A DNA stretch of 35,017 nt, from assembly GCA_028822445.1 (NCBI GenBank), contig JAPKDQ010000014.1, positions 1 to 35,017 on the forward strand, written 5' to 3'. This DNA comes from Rhodospirillaceae bacterium (GTDB lineage Bacteria; Pseudomonadota; Alphaproteobacteria; Rhodospirillales; Rhodospirillaceae). Every line of letters starts with the position of its first letter. The stretch's first letter is position 1. The notes below the pieces were generated by a model, which saw only the letters and a program-made list of their open reading frames with translations, did not search any database and was not told where the DNA came from. A program made the position numbers and the translations under genes. This document shows, in pieces, positions 1-8,377 of this stretch.

Positions 1-191
1 GGTCTCCGCGCGATAACGTCTACCGCAATTTGGCTAGTCACGATCAGCGCATCAATGTTGTCTAGAGCTGTCTTGGGCCAAGGCAAAGGACGAGACGCCA
101 TCACGGGACATGCGAGCACCTGGTGCCCGCAGCGATCGAAAGCTCGAAACATCTCAAAATCATATTCGACGGGACGCGTATTGATGATCAT
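1..191 (-). CDS. hemD: Uroporphyrinogen-III synthase, N-terminal part (runs off window)
   Basis: This is the first 63 codons of a minus-strand gene whose ATG at 191-189 overlaps the hemC stop codon (ATGA), so it is the next gene of the operon. The translation begins [15 protein letters not shown] and continues with GHQVLACPVMASRPLPWP and a segment ending DALIVTSQIAVDVI. This is the usual HemD N-terminal pattern: the TRP motif in the first strand, then GHxVLxxP, then DxLIxTSxxAV. HemD closes and isomerises hydroxymethylbilane to uroporphyrinogen III. Its place directly after hemC, in an operon headed by cobA, fits supply of the siroheme precursor. The C-terminal three quarters lie outside the window. 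Identification rests on the N-terminal pattern plus context. Confidence 0.8.
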   Translation of the reverse strand, partial: MIINTRPVEYDFEMFRAFDRCGHQVLACPVMASRPLPWPKTALDNIDALIVTSQIAVDVIARR

Positions 192-1108
192 GCCGATAAA
201 AGTCGTTTAGCTGGACCACGCAAATCACGTCCAAGGCGTACACCAATCAAATCGGCATCGTCGACTAGTCCGTTCACCTGTCCGGACCACTCTTGAACAC
301 CATCTTCAGAGACAAGCAACGCAGATATCTCTAGTCGATTTTCATGAACCCGGGCTATTGCCCCTAAAGCAAGAGCATCTGGCTTCGGCAGAGACCTTAA
401 CAAAGCACGCTCCGCCGTCACCTCAGCATAGGTTGGACGGTGATTTATCAACTGCAAAGCCCGCCGCGCGACGAAATTATCTGAATGACAAATAATACCA
501 ATAGCGCCTTGCGCCGGGTCGGGCGGCAGGACGCTTAGTGAAAATACCTCCGCAGCATGAGCCAATAGCCCGAGCCGGGCTAACCCAGCATAAGCGAGGA
601 CCGTCCCATCAAATTTTTTGTTCTCCAGCTGCGCGACCCTCTCTTCGACATTCCCTCGTAACAGGGCAAACTGGAAATCTGGCCGAAGCCGTCGCAACAG
701 GGCCCGCCTCCGGATCGACGACGAACCAAAAACAGCCCCGGTAGGCATGGCATCAACGTTCCTAAAACCGGGCGCGATCAGCACTTCTCTCGGGTCTTCC
801 CGCTTAAGGGTGGCCCCGACAACCAAGCCTGCTTGCATCGTGGGCGTCATGTCTTTCATGGCATGCACAACGCAGTCGACCTCGCCCGTTGCCACCCGGG
901 CATCCAAATCATCAGTGAAAACCCCACGACCACCCAGATCTTCTAGACTGGATGATCGGTTCCGATCGCCAGGCGTATCGAAAACGACGACCTCAATGTT
1001 GTCCTGTAGGTCAGGGGCTTGGCGACACAGATCCGTGCACACCATCTCGACTTGCACGCGGGCCAGACGACTGGGCCGGGTTCCAATACGCAACTTAGGC
1101 CATTGCAC
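188..1108 (-). CDS. hemC: Hydroxymethylbilane synthase (porphobilinogen deaminase) homologue lacking the cofactor cysteine
   Basis: The family joins four porphobilinogen units into hydroxymethylbilane, working on a dipyrromethane primer held by a thioether to a conserved cysteine. Seen here in 306 aa: IGTRPSRLA (residues 8-16), VVHAMKD with the catalytic aspartate at 86, GSSSIRRR (128-135), RGNVEERV (151-158) and DPAQGAIGI (197-205). Length and order are normal. The expected LEGGCQxPxGA segment after VTAERA reads [11 protein letters not shown] (240-250), so the cysteine is Asp244 (codon 379-377). The usual GGKG loop is GGRG (59-62). The GTG start overlaps the hemA stop by 14 nt, and the stop overlaps hemD as ATGA. 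The family is clear, but activity as a normal deaminase is doubtful because of the missing cysteine. It could be a specialised paralogue. Confidence 0.88.
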   Translation of the reverse strand: MQWPKLRIGTRPSRLARVQVEMVCTDLCRQAPDLQDNIEVVVFDTPGDRNRSSSLEDLGGRGVFTDDLDARVATGEVDCVVHAMKDMTPTMQAGLVVGATLKREDPREVLIAPGFRNVDAMPTGAVFGSSSIRRRALLRRLRPDFQFALLRGNVEERVAQLENKKFDGTVLAYAGLARLGLLAHAAEVFSLSVLPPDPAQGAIGIICHSDNFVARRALQLINHRPTYAEVTAERALLRSLPKPDALALGAIARVHENRLEISALLVSEDGVQEWSGQVNGLVDDADLIGVRLGRDLRGPAKRLLSA

Positions 1109-2390
1109 AAGACATCTCCCTTAATCGCCACGCCCGAGACAGAACGTCGGACAAACCACTGGCTAAGTCATCAATCATGGCATCAGTATGAAGTGGTGTG
1201 GGTGTTAGGCGCAGGCGCTCTGTTCCAGGATCAACCGTCGGAGAAAAAATTGGTTGGATGTAGAGGCCGTATTCGTCAAGTAGCAATCGAGCCGACTCTC
1301 GTGTCACGAATAGATCACCGATAATCATTGGAACAATATGAGAGGGTTCATCGCGAAACGGGATGCCGCGTGCCCGCAGAGCCTCTTTTAAACGCAAAAC
1401 TTGCCGCTGGTGCTTCGACCGCAAGACAGCAGACTGACGGACATAACGGATAGACTCTAGAGCCGCACTGGCTAGAACAGGAGACAAAGCCGTCGTAAAT
1501 ATAAATCCAGGCGCAAAACTACGAATATAGTCGATGCCACGACGGGAACCTGCGACGTAGCCACCCATGACGCCGAAGGCTTTAGCCAACGTACCTTGGA
1601 TGTAGTCTACATCCTTCGCAACGCCTTCTGCCGCAGCGACTCCCGCCCCCTCTTCTCCATAAAGACCAACAGCATGGACTTCGTCGACATAGGTCAGAGC
1701 ATTGTATTGCTTTGCTAATGCTACAATCGCCGCGAGAGGAGCGACTGTGCCATCCATCGAATAGACAGACTCACACACAATGATTTTAGGTCTAGCGGGA
1801 TCCAAGCTAGCCAAGAGTTGCTCAAGATGCTGGACATCATTGTGACGGAAGATTCTCTTTTCAGCCTTACTGTGCCGGATTCCGGCAATCATAGATGCGT
1901 GGTTCATTTCGTCAGACAATAGCGCCACGTTCGGCAACCGCGACGCTAGCGTGCTTATGGACGCCTCGTTGGCAACATAGCCGGACGTGAACAGAAGCGC
2001 GGACTCTTTGCAGTGCAGTGACGCGATTTCTTCTTCGAGTTGGGCATGAACATTATGAGTTCCAGCGATATTGCGGGTCCCACCGGCACCCGCACCGAAA
2101 CGCGTAACCGCGTCATGCAATGCAGACTCTACAACCGGGTGCTGCCCCATTCCCAGATAGTCGTTCGAACACCAAACGGTTACTTCTTTCTCGCGACCCT
2201 GCCCGTGAAGTAGAGCCTTAGGAAATGCGCCCGGCAATCTCTCCAGCCGTGCGAAATCACGGTAAAAGCCCGCATCTTTCAGCGCAGTCAATTCCTGATC
2301 GAAAGTCTCATCATAGTTAAACGTGGTCGCTGATGGAGCAGGGCCCAACTTCTGAAGCACCAACGGTGATGATTTAGATTGACCAGTCAC
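1095..2390 (-). CDS. hemA: 5-aminolevulinate synthase
   Basis: This PLP enzyme condenses glycine and succinyl-CoA to 5-aminolevulinate, the first step of tetrapyrrole synthesis by the C4 route of alphaproteobacteria. Visible in 431 aa: [11 protein letters not shown] near residue 24, the substrate segment [13 protein letters not shown], the glycine loop [32 protein letters not shown] (the PLP-ring aspartate is in DEVHA), and the lysine loop [16 protein letters not shown] with the PLP lysine. It starts at GTG (2390) with GAGG seven bases upstream, nine bases after the cysH stop, and overlaps hemC at its end. The first 23 residues are an extension compared with typical family members of about 405 aa. 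Placement inside a sulfite-reduction operon is unusual; it may be a second, siroheme-dedicated copy. Confidence 0.95.
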   Translation of the reverse strand: MTGQSKSSPLVLQKLGPAPSATTFNYDETFDQELTALKDAGFYRDFARLERLPGAFPKALLHGQGREKEVTVWCSNDYLGMGQHPVVESALHDAVTRFGAGAGGTRNIAGTHNVHAQLEEEIASLHCKESALLFTSGYVANEASISTLASRLPNVALLSDEMNHASMIAGIRHSKAEKRIFRHNDVQHLEQLLASLDPARPKIIVCESVYSMDGTVAPLAAIVALAKQYNALTYVDEVHAVGLYGEEGAGVAAAEGVAKDVDYIQGTLAKAFGVMGGYVAGSRRGIDYIRSFAPGFIFTTALSPVLASAALESIRYVRQSAVLRSKHQRQVLRLKEALRARGIPFRDEPSHIVPMIIGDLFVTRESARLLLDEYGLYIQPIFSPTVDPGTERLRLTPTPLHTDAMIDDLASGLSDVLSRAWRLREMSCAMA

Positions 2391-2399
2391 ACAACACCT

Positions 2400-3098
2400 C
2401 TACGCCGCGGGATTCAATACAGGGCGATGGATGCCGCATTCAGTTTTAGCTTGCCCTTGCCAACGGCCTGCGCGTTGATCCTCTCCGGCCCCTACCGGCA
2501 ACGTGCACGTAAAGCAACCTATGGAGAGGTACCCCTCCCTCACCAAAGGGTGCGGGGGTAGACCGTGTGTTTCGAAATACGCGTCAAGGTCGGGCTTTGG
2601 CCAGTTCAACAACGGGCTAAGAATAAGACGGTCATCTTGGGTTTGAACGCCTGACGCCTGTTTTCGATCAGTATTCTGAAATTTCTTTCGACCGGTAACC
2701 CAGGCGTCAAACCCTTTCAGGGCACGGTTCAACGGCCAAGTTTTTCGGATCGTGCAGCATCGGTCCGGGTCCTCGCGCCACAACGCGCCTAACCGGTCCT
2801 CAGTCTTGATGTCTTCTGTCTCAGGGTGAATCGTACGAAGATTGTTGAGGCCAAGACGTGCCGCAAGATCAGCCTGATAATCATGGGTCACGGCAAAAAG
2901 TTTGCCAGTATCAAGAAAGATCACCGGAATGTCTTTGCTCACTTGCGCTGCCATATGCAGCAACACCGCTGACTCAGCGCCAAACGATGAGACCAGCGCC
3001 ATACGGTCGCGATAGGTGTCTAAAGCATGAGAGATCATGTCTATGCCTGACAATCCGCCGAGGCGAAAACGGGCGCTATGACGAGAGACCTCGGTCAT
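2400..3098 (-). CDS. cysH: Thioredoxin-dependent adenylylsulfate (APS) reductase, Fe-S type
   Basis: Reduces adenylylsulfate to sulfite in sulfate assimilation. The 232-aa protein has the PP-loop-like start SSFGAESAVLLH (37-48), the cysteine pair DRCC (C114, C115), the pair CFTC (C195, C198), and the C-terminal KTECGIH with redox-active C221. The four cysteines CC plus CxxC are the [4Fe-4S] signature of APS-type reductases, so APS rather than PAPS is the likely substrate. The ATG overlaps the stop of the DUF934 gene as ATGA, showing translational coupling. Its product, sulfite, is the substrate of CysI upstream in the same operon. hemA follows after nine bases. Confidence 0.94.
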   Translation of the reverse strand: MTEVSRHSARFRLGGLSGIDMISHALDTYRDRMALVSSFGAESAVLLHMAAQVSKDIPVIFLDTGKLFAVTHDYQADLAARLGLNNLRTIHPETEDIKTEDRLGALWREDPDRCCTIRKTWPLNRALKGFDAWVTGRKKFQNTDRKQASGVQTQDDRLILSPLLNWPKPDLDAYFETHGLPPHPLVREGYLSIGCFTCTLPVGAGEDQRAGRWQGQAKTECGIHRPVLNPAA

Positions 3099-3613
3099 TC
3101 CGCCACAACCTCTACTGCGGAGCGGCGTAAATCTCTGACCTGACTGACATTGCTATCTACGGCGGCCTGATAAGCAATCGTATACGCCCCTAAGGAAGTC
3201 TTGAATTGTTTGACAGGAAACTGAACTGGCACAACAATCGTTGAGAACCCACAGCGAGCGAGAAACAACGCTTGGTCGGGTAGAATATCCCCGGATGCCC
3301 GCAAGTCGCCAGAGAACCCATAGTCACGCCGAACGGTCACTGCTGTGGAAAAAGGTCGGCCGTCCTTGAAATTTGGGAAGACAAGGTCGATCAGGCCGAT
3401 GTGCCTTGCATGATCAGCAATCTCTCCTATCTCGTCATTGACAGTCAGACGGACACCGATACGAGATAGCGATTTCTGATCCAGAGTTTCAATATGCTCT
3501 TTCAAACTGGCAAATGAGAGGATTACTGAATCTAGGGAACGGGTTTCTTCAGCGACCTCAACGTCGCGCCAAGTTTGATCCACATTCTCGCCTCGGATGT
3601 TAATTACTGTCAT
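3095..3613 (-). CDS. DUF934 family protein of the sulfite-reductase operon
   Basis: A 172-aa soluble protein with the DUF934 pattern: FPNFKDGRPFSTAVTVRR, GFSGDLRASGDILPDQALFLARCGF and a C-terminal YQAAVD. Members of this family are found next to cysI and cysH in many proteobacteria and are presumed to help sulfite reduction, but their biochemical role is not established. The start at 3613 overlaps the end of cysI by 14 nt, and the stop overlaps cysH by 4 nt, so it is made together with both. No catalytic residues can be pointed to. Confidence 0.88.
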   Translation of the reverse strand: MTVINIRGENVDQTWRDVEVAEETRSLDSVILSFASLKEHIETLDQKSLSRIGVRLTVNDEIGEIADHARHIGLIDLVFPNFKDGRPFSTAVTVRRDYGFSGDLRASGDILPDQALFLARCGFSTIVVPVQFPVKQFKTSLGAYTIAYQAAVDSNVSQVRDLRRSAVEVVAE

Positions 3614-5255
3614 AGAGTCGCTCCTTAAACGGAGCGTGCCCGGTGCGTTCTAGGGTCTGAGAAAACAGTTCCCCGGTACTTCTTACGCTCAAGTATGTCG
3701 AAATAACGGTCTCAACTGCATCAACAATTCCGTCTTCATCAAAACCAGGCCCAACAATCTTTCCAACCGCGGACTCACCATTGCCTTGGCCGCCAAGGGT
3801 CAACTGGTATCGCTCCTCACCCCTCTTATCGACACCGAGGATGCCAATGTGACCAGCATGGTGATGTCCACAGGCGTTGATGCAACCGGAAATCCGAATG
3901 TCGAGAGGCCCGATATCGTGCTGGCTTTCGAGATCAGAAAAACGTTCGCTGATACGCTGTGAGATAGGAATAGACCGGGCATTAGCAAGAGAACAATAGT
4001 CCAGCCCGGGGCAAGCAATAATATCCGTGGCGAGCCCAATATTCGGTGTGGCGAGATCTAAACGTTTTAGCTCACTCCACAATACAAAGAGATCAGCTTG
4101 ATGCACATGGGGTAAAACCAAGTTTTGTGTATAAGTTACCCGCACTTCACCCAAGCTAAACCGGTCCGCTAGATCCGCAATCGCATACATCTGTTCTGCG
4201 GTGGCATCACCGGGTATGCCACCGATTGGCTTTAGAGAAATAGTGACGATCGCATAGCCAGGGGTTTTATGAGCATGCGTATTAGAGTCCGACCACCGCC
4301 GCATCTGGGGAGATTCTTCAATGCGTTCTTCAAGCCGAGCCTTAACATCTTCATCCGCCTGCAAATAAGGCACAGAAAACATATCCCGAATGCGATTAAT
4401 CTCATCGGCTTCGACTACAAAAAGCGCAGGGTCTAGTCGTTCAAACTCCGCATCAACCTGAGACGTAAACGAATCCACGCCCAAGCTCTTCACTAATATT
4501 TTTATACGCGCCTTATAGATATTATCCCGGCGCCCATGGAGGTTATAGATGCGCAAGACGGCATCAAGATATCGCAGAAGGTCTTTAGCCGGCAAAAACG
4601 AGTTTATAAGCGGTGCAACGATAGGCGTTCGGCCTTGCCCGCCACCAACGTAAACTTCAAAGCCAAGCTCCCCAGTATCACTGCGTATAATCTTAAGGCC
4701 AATATCGTGAAATTTAATCGCGGCTCTATCCGCGTCGGCCCCAGTCACTGCAAACTTGAATTTACGCGGCAGATAAGAGAACTCAGGATGAAACGTGGAC
4801 CACTGACGGATTATTTCCGACCACACCCGCGCATCATCCACTTCATCTGCTGCTGCACCGGCGTAGGGGTCAGCCGTAACATTCCGAATGCAGTTTCCGC
4901 TGGTTTGGATAGCGTGAAGGTCAATCTCAGACAAATCGAACAAAAGATCAGGCGCAGTGCTCAGCTCTATCCAATTGTATTGAATATTTTGTCGCGTAGT
5001 GAAATGGCCGTACCCACGGTCATATGTTTCCGCGATATAGGCAAGCTTCCGCATCTGATCCGATGACAACGCACCGTAGGGTATGGCCACCCTCAACATA
5101 TAGGCGTGCAGTTGAAGGTACAGACCATTCATCAGTCTCAATGGCTTGAACTGATCTTCCGTTAACTCGCCATCAAGTCTGCGCCGAACTTGATCACGAA
5201 ATTCTGCAACGCGCTGATTAAGGAGCGACTTATCGATAGTATCATAAACATACAT
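3600..5255 (-). CDS. cysI: Siroheme-dependent sulfite reductase hemoprotein (nitrite/sulfite reductase family)
   Basis: This 551-aa enzyme carries out the six-electron reduction of sulfite to sulfide with a coupled siroheme and [4Fe-4S] centre. Visible: an N-terminal ferredoxin-like half-domain with GYGHFTTRQNIQYNWI (81-96), the anion-site segment TSGNCIRNV (118-126), and the four cluster cysteines in CPGLDYC (C415, C421) and CINAC (C458, C462). There is no fused flavoprotein, so electrons probably come from ferredoxin or a separate reductase. Nitrite reduction is possible in this family, but the neighbours cysH and DUF934 argue for sulfite. It starts at ATG 5255, six bases after the DUF2849 gene. 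Confidence 0.93.
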   Translation of the reverse strand: MYVYDTIDKSLLNQRVAEFRDQVRRRLDGELTEDQFKPLRLMNGLYLQLHAYMLRVAIPYGALSSDQMRKLAYIAETYDRGYGHFTTRQNIQYNWIELSTAPDLLFDLSEIDLHAIQTSGNCIRNVTADPYAGAAADEVDDARVWSEIIRQWSTFHPEFSYLPRKFKFAVTGADADRAAIKFHDIGLKIIRSDTGELGFEVYVGGGQGRTPIVAPLINSFLPAKDLLRYLDAVLRIYNLHGRRDNIYKARIKILVKSLGVDSFTSQVDAEFERLDPALFVVEADEINRIRDMFSVPYLQADEDVKARLEERIEESPQMRRWSDSNTHAHKTPGYAIVTISLKPIGGIPGDATAEQMYAIADLADRFSLGEVRVTYTQNLVLPHVHQADLFVLWSELKRLDLATPNIGLATDIIACPGLDYCSLANARSIPISQRISERFSDLESQHDIGPLDIRISGCINACGHHHAGHIGILGVDKRGEERYQLTLGGQGNGESAVGKIVGPGFDEDGIVDAVETVISTYLSVRSTGELFSQTLERTGHAPFKERLYDSN

Positions 5256-5261
5256 GGAAAA

Positions 5262-5558
5262 TTAACCTTCTGGACCGCCGACGGGGCGTGACTGTTGGTC
5301 ACCGACCGTTGGGCCGTGGCTGCGGATGCGCTCCCTCAATCGGACCGGTCGTTTGCCTCCGATTGAACTAACTTCGACCTCATAGCACCCGACAACGATG
5401 TTCCGTTCCTCAGCACGCCGGCTAACACGAAGGGCTTCATCAAGTTCATCACTAGAGACAATTTTAGCGTCATCGACTTGGCTGGACCATTGCTCGTCAT
5501 CGGTAAAGTAGACGACAGATCCATCATCGAGGCGGTTTGCGGAAAGTACAAAAGACAT
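5262..5558 (-). CDS. DUF2849 family small protein
   Basis: A 98-aa protein beginning MSFVLSANRLDDGSVVYFTD, which matches the DUF2849 pattern (ANRLxDGxVVYL). These proteins occur in alphaproteobacteria between the siroheme methyltransferase gene and the sulfite reductase gene. The function is unknown; a role in siroheme handling or insertion is only inferred from position. It lies three bases after cobA and six before cysI. The last 25 residues are rich in Arg, Gly and Pro and look disordered. Confidence 0.87.
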   Translation of the reverse strand: MSFVLSANRLDDGSVVYFTDDEQWSSQVDDAKIVSSDELDEALRVSRRAEERNIVVGCYEVEVSSIGGKRPVRLRERIRSHGPTVGDQQSRPVGGPEG

Positions 5559-5561
5559 AGC

Positions 5562-6410
5562 TTACCCCATTGGGTGATGAACCCACGCGAAAGGCTCGCT
5601 GGGTTTAGAGGTCATATGAACAGGAAGAACGGGTTCGGTATCAAGGCCACCTAAAGCCGCCACATCACCAATGACCAATAAAGCTGGCGTGACGATATCA
5701 TAACGAACCAAATCTATCGTAAGGGCCTTGAGCGTCGTCTTAACAAGCCTTTGGCCTGGCAGTGTCGCCCGCTCAATCACCGCGACTGGTATCGATCCAG
5801 GAACACCGACGCCAAGTAATTGGCTAACAATAGTTCCGGCGTTAGAAACGCCCATGTAAACAACTAGTGTGCGCTTCGACGAGACGAGACCATCAAGGTC
5901 GGGAATTGAACCATCCAATGTATGCCCGGTGACAAACGTAACGGACGTTGCAATATCGCGATGGGTCAACGGTATTCCGGTCTCAGCGGCGGCGGCGATC
6001 GCCGACGTTACGCCTGGAACGACCTTTACCGAGATGCCAGAGGTGCGCAGGTCTGCAAGCTCTTCACCGCCACGACCGAATATGAAGGGGTCGCCTCCTT
6101 TGAGGCGGACAACCTGATACCCCGCCAACGCATCGTCCCGCATTCTGTTTTGAATTTCTTGTTGCGGCATAGCGCTAAACCCTTTGCGCTTGCCAACAAA
6201 GACCCGTCGAGCCTTCGGATTTATGTGCGTCAACACGGATGAATCAACCAAACTGTCGTAGTAAACGACGTCAGCGCTGTCCAATGTCTTAGCCGCCCGG
6301 ATGGTCAGTAAGTCATAAGCTCCGGGGCCAGCTCCCACCAATGAGACAGAGCCTTTACTCGCTGTGATTGAGCCCGACCTTGGCGTATTTACAACATTCA
6401 TGACGCGCAC
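5562..6410 (-). CDS. cobA: Uroporphyrinogen-III C-methyltransferase (SUMT)
   Basis: Adds two methyl groups from S-adenosylmethionine to uroporphyrinogen III to give precorrin-2, the branch point to siroheme and cobalamin. Motifs seen: VSLVGAGPGAYDLLTIRA near residue 22, VRLKGGDPFIFGRGGEE, GVTSAIAAAAETGIPLTHRD and VTFVTGH, and a C-terminal ALLVIGDV. All are typical of the stand-alone 280-aa SUMT; there is no fused CysG dehydrogenase/ferrochelatase domain. It is the first gene of the eight-gene operon, consistent with making siroheme for CysI. The later enzymes that turn precorrin-2 into siroheme are not in the window. Start is uncertain between GTG 6410 and ATG 6401. Confidence 0.94.
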   Translation of the reverse strand: MRVMNVVNTPRSGSITASKGSVSLVGAGPGAYDLLTIRAAKTLDSADVVYYDSLVDSSVLTHINPKARRVFVGKRKGFSAMPQQEIQNRMRDDALAGYQVVRLKGGDPFIFGRGGEELADLRTSGISVKVVPGVTSAIAAAAETGIPLTHRDIATSVTFVTGHTLDGSIPDLDGLVSSKRTLVVYMGVSNAGTIVSQLLGVGVPGSIPVAVIERATLPGQRLVKTTLKALTIDLVRYDIVTPALLVIGDVAALGGLDTEPVLPVHMTSKPSEPFAWVHHPMG

Positions 6411-6683
6411 TCGTTTCTATTTCTATAAGAGTGCTCTATTGCCTAGGGTCAGAAAAGGGGACATTTTTTCCTCTTTATGAAGATTTAAATACATTTTTAA
6501 GGATATTTTTCTTATTATATTAATTTTTTAAGAATATATATTTGTAGTATTCATTTTCCGGTCCAGTGGATTTATAAAACCGCACTTTCTCTTCCTTTGT
6601 ACCAACAGGCGTGTTCGTGCCAGTAAGAACATGAGATAAAAACGGGCGCTTTATGGGCATGAATGTTAGCTCGATTTACTGGA
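6411..6683. other. AT-rich upstream region of the cobA-cysI-hem operon
   Basis: This gene-free stretch lies between cobA and the SnoaL-like gene, both on the minus strand. Bases 6470-6560 are markedly AT-rich compared with the surroundings, as expected for a promoter or upstream activating region. The operon promoter must lie here or within the upstream gene. No clear -35/-10 pair, operator palindrome or riboswitch could be assigned by eye. Confidence 0.4.
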
Positions 6684-7172
6684 TCATTCTTGCAGCGGTT
6701 CATAATCGATGGCTCGGCGAGGCATGCTCGCAAGTATTTTCCAACCGTCACCATCTCGCAACCAAACGTGCATGACCTCGTACCACTCATCGACAACTTC
6801 ACCAGCCGGCCGCACAGTTCGATGATTTAAGTAATAAATTACAGCCGTATCTCCATCCAGCGTAAACGCCTTCAAATTCATATCCAGTTTTTCTTGGCCA
6901 TTGCCTTTTAAACTCGCACCGGTTCGTCTCAACCCATCTTTACCAGGGCTCCAGCCAGCCGTCGGAAATGGCGCTATATAGTATTCTGATGCGCCGTTGA
7001 TATAGGGTTCGAAATCACCCTGGCCACGGCTTGCATAAATTGATTGCTCAAGAGCCCAAACTTCGCCCCGCGCCTTGTTAATCTCATCATGCGTGCCTAA
7101 CTGAGCACTCGCACCCTGACTTACTAAAAGAACCATTGCCGCAATAATGGCTAATACTTGCAGAAACCGCAT
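6684..7172 (-). CDS. Secreted SnoaL/NTF2-like (DUF4440-type) protein
   Basis: A 162-aa protein with a clear signal peptide (residues 1-24, hydrophobic core LAIIAAMVLLV, cleavage after GASA). The rest has the alpha+beta cone pattern of the NTF2-like superfamily: a helix with ARGEVWALEQSIYASRGQGD, then a strand pair ending DTAVIYYLNHRT, and a final YEVMHVWLRDGDGWKILAS, where the WxxxDGxWKI turn is characteristic. Such folds serve as enzymes or binding proteins, and the ligand here is unknown. It is probably periplasmic. It lies upstream of the cobA operon on the same strand but is separated by 273 bases, so a shared transcript is doubtful. Confidence 0.75.
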   Translation of the reverse strand: MRFLQVLAIIAAMVLLVSQGASAQLGTHDEINKARGEVWALEQSIYASRGQGDFEPYINGASEYYIAPFPTAGWSPGKDGLRRTGASLKGNGQEKLDMNLKAFTLDGDTAVIYYLNHRTVRPAGEVVDEWYEVMHVWLRDGDGWKILASMPRRAIDYEPLQE

Positions 7173-7361
7173 GCTTTTAAACCCTAACCTAATCTGAAAA
7201 ACATTGTCATTTTACGATACTCAAAGTCGCTCAACAATGAACGTTTTATTCCAAGCGACGCTTCGGCTAAACTGCTACCTGTCGTTAGAGGGTCTAGCAT
7301 ACAAGGCCTCCTCCAATCTGTTGTTGAGAACGCCCGTGCAACAAACCGCTAAGAAGAATTA

Positions 7362-8342
7362 ATGGCCGTGGTCCTTGTCACCGGCGGTGCTGGCTACGTC
7401 GGCAGCCATGCTTGCAAGGCGCTGGCAGCAAAAGGCCACACGCCCGTGACCTATGACAATCTTTCCCGCGGACACCATACGGCCGTCAAATGGGGGCCGC
7501 TTGAAGTTGGCGACCTTCTGGAAAAAGACAGGCTAGCGGACGTCATCGCCCGGCATAGCCCCGTTGCCGTTATGCACTTTGCAGCACTCGCCATTGTTTC
7601 AGAGTCTGTCAATCACCCTGAGCGATATTTCCTAAACAACGTAGAGGGCACGAGAAATCTTCTCGATGAAATGAAGGCCGCGAACATTCGTCGGCTCGTA
7701 TTCTCCTCTACGTGTGCAATTTATGGCATTCCCAATACCGTCCCCATCTCTGAATCTGAGACCACCAAACCGATTAGTCCTTACGGGGAATCTAAGCTGC
7801 GCGTTGAGCAGATGCTTTCGCTACGCAGGGAATTAGACGGCTTATCTTCAATTGCATTAAGATATTTTAACGCCGCTGGGGCAGATATAGATGGTGATAT
7901 TGGTGAAGATCACGATCCAGAACCGCACTTGATACCCAACGTCCTGAATGCGGCAACGGGAGCGAAAAACCTGACTGTCCATGGAGATACATATCAGACG
8001 AGAGATGGGACCTGCATTCGTGACTACATTCACGTATCTGACCTTGCCGATGCACACATCTTAGCATTGAACCTGTTAGAGAATCAGTTTGAGCGTGCAG
8101 CAACGACAACCTTCGCGAACTTGGGGACAGGGACTGGTTACTCAGTCCTTGAGGTAATAAGAGAAGCGGAACGTGTGACTGGCAAAGCGATCCCCTTTGA
8201 GGTCGGGCCAGCTAGGGCTGGCGACCCCCCCTCATTAATAGCAAACGGAACGTATGCCCGTGACTTGTTAGGTTGGGCACCTAAGCGCTCGGATCTCTCT
8301 ACACTAATTACAAATGCATGGCGTTGGCACAGCCGGTCTTAA
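7362..8342 (+). CDS. galE: UDP-glucose 4-epimerase
   Basis: Interconverts UDP-glucose and UDP-galactose for polysaccharide or glycan synthesis, using bound NAD. The 326-aa sequence shows the extended short-chain dehydrogenase layout: the Rossmann loop TGGAGYVGSH (7-16), FAALAIVSESVNHPERYF as in GalE, the catalytic serine in FSSTCAIYG (near 116), and the YxxxK pair in SPYGESK (Y141, K145). NAAGAD and VSDLADAH are also family segments. It starts at ATG 7362 after an A-rich leader and faces nrdB convergently with only 35 bases between stops. No sugar genes adjoin it directly. A related epimerase specificity (for example UDP-GlcNAc) cannot be excluded. Confidence 0.92.
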   Translation: MAVVLVTGGAGYVGSHACKALAAKGHTPVTYDNLSRGHHTAVKWGPLEVGDLLEKDRLADVIARHSPVAVMHFAALAIVSESVNHPERYFLNNVEGTRNLLDEMKAANIRRLVFSSTCAIYGIPNTVPISESETTKPISPYGESKLRVEQMLSLRRELDGLSSIALRYFNAAGADIDGDIGEDHDPEPHLIPNVLNAATGAKNLTVHGDTYQTRDGTCIRDYIHVSDLADAHILALNLLENQFERAATTTFANLGTGTGYSVLEVIREAERVTGKAIPFEVGPARAGDPPSLIANGTYARDLLGWAPKRSDLSTLITNAWRWHSRS

Positions 8343-8377
8343 TTGCGGCATCACGTCCATGGCGAGGCAGCTTGAAA

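Noticed and set aside
4536-5066. A 176-codon plus-strand open frame inside cysI
   Set aside because: It lies wholly antisense to the well-conserved cysI, has no family resemblance and no ribosome site; a shadow of coding bias.
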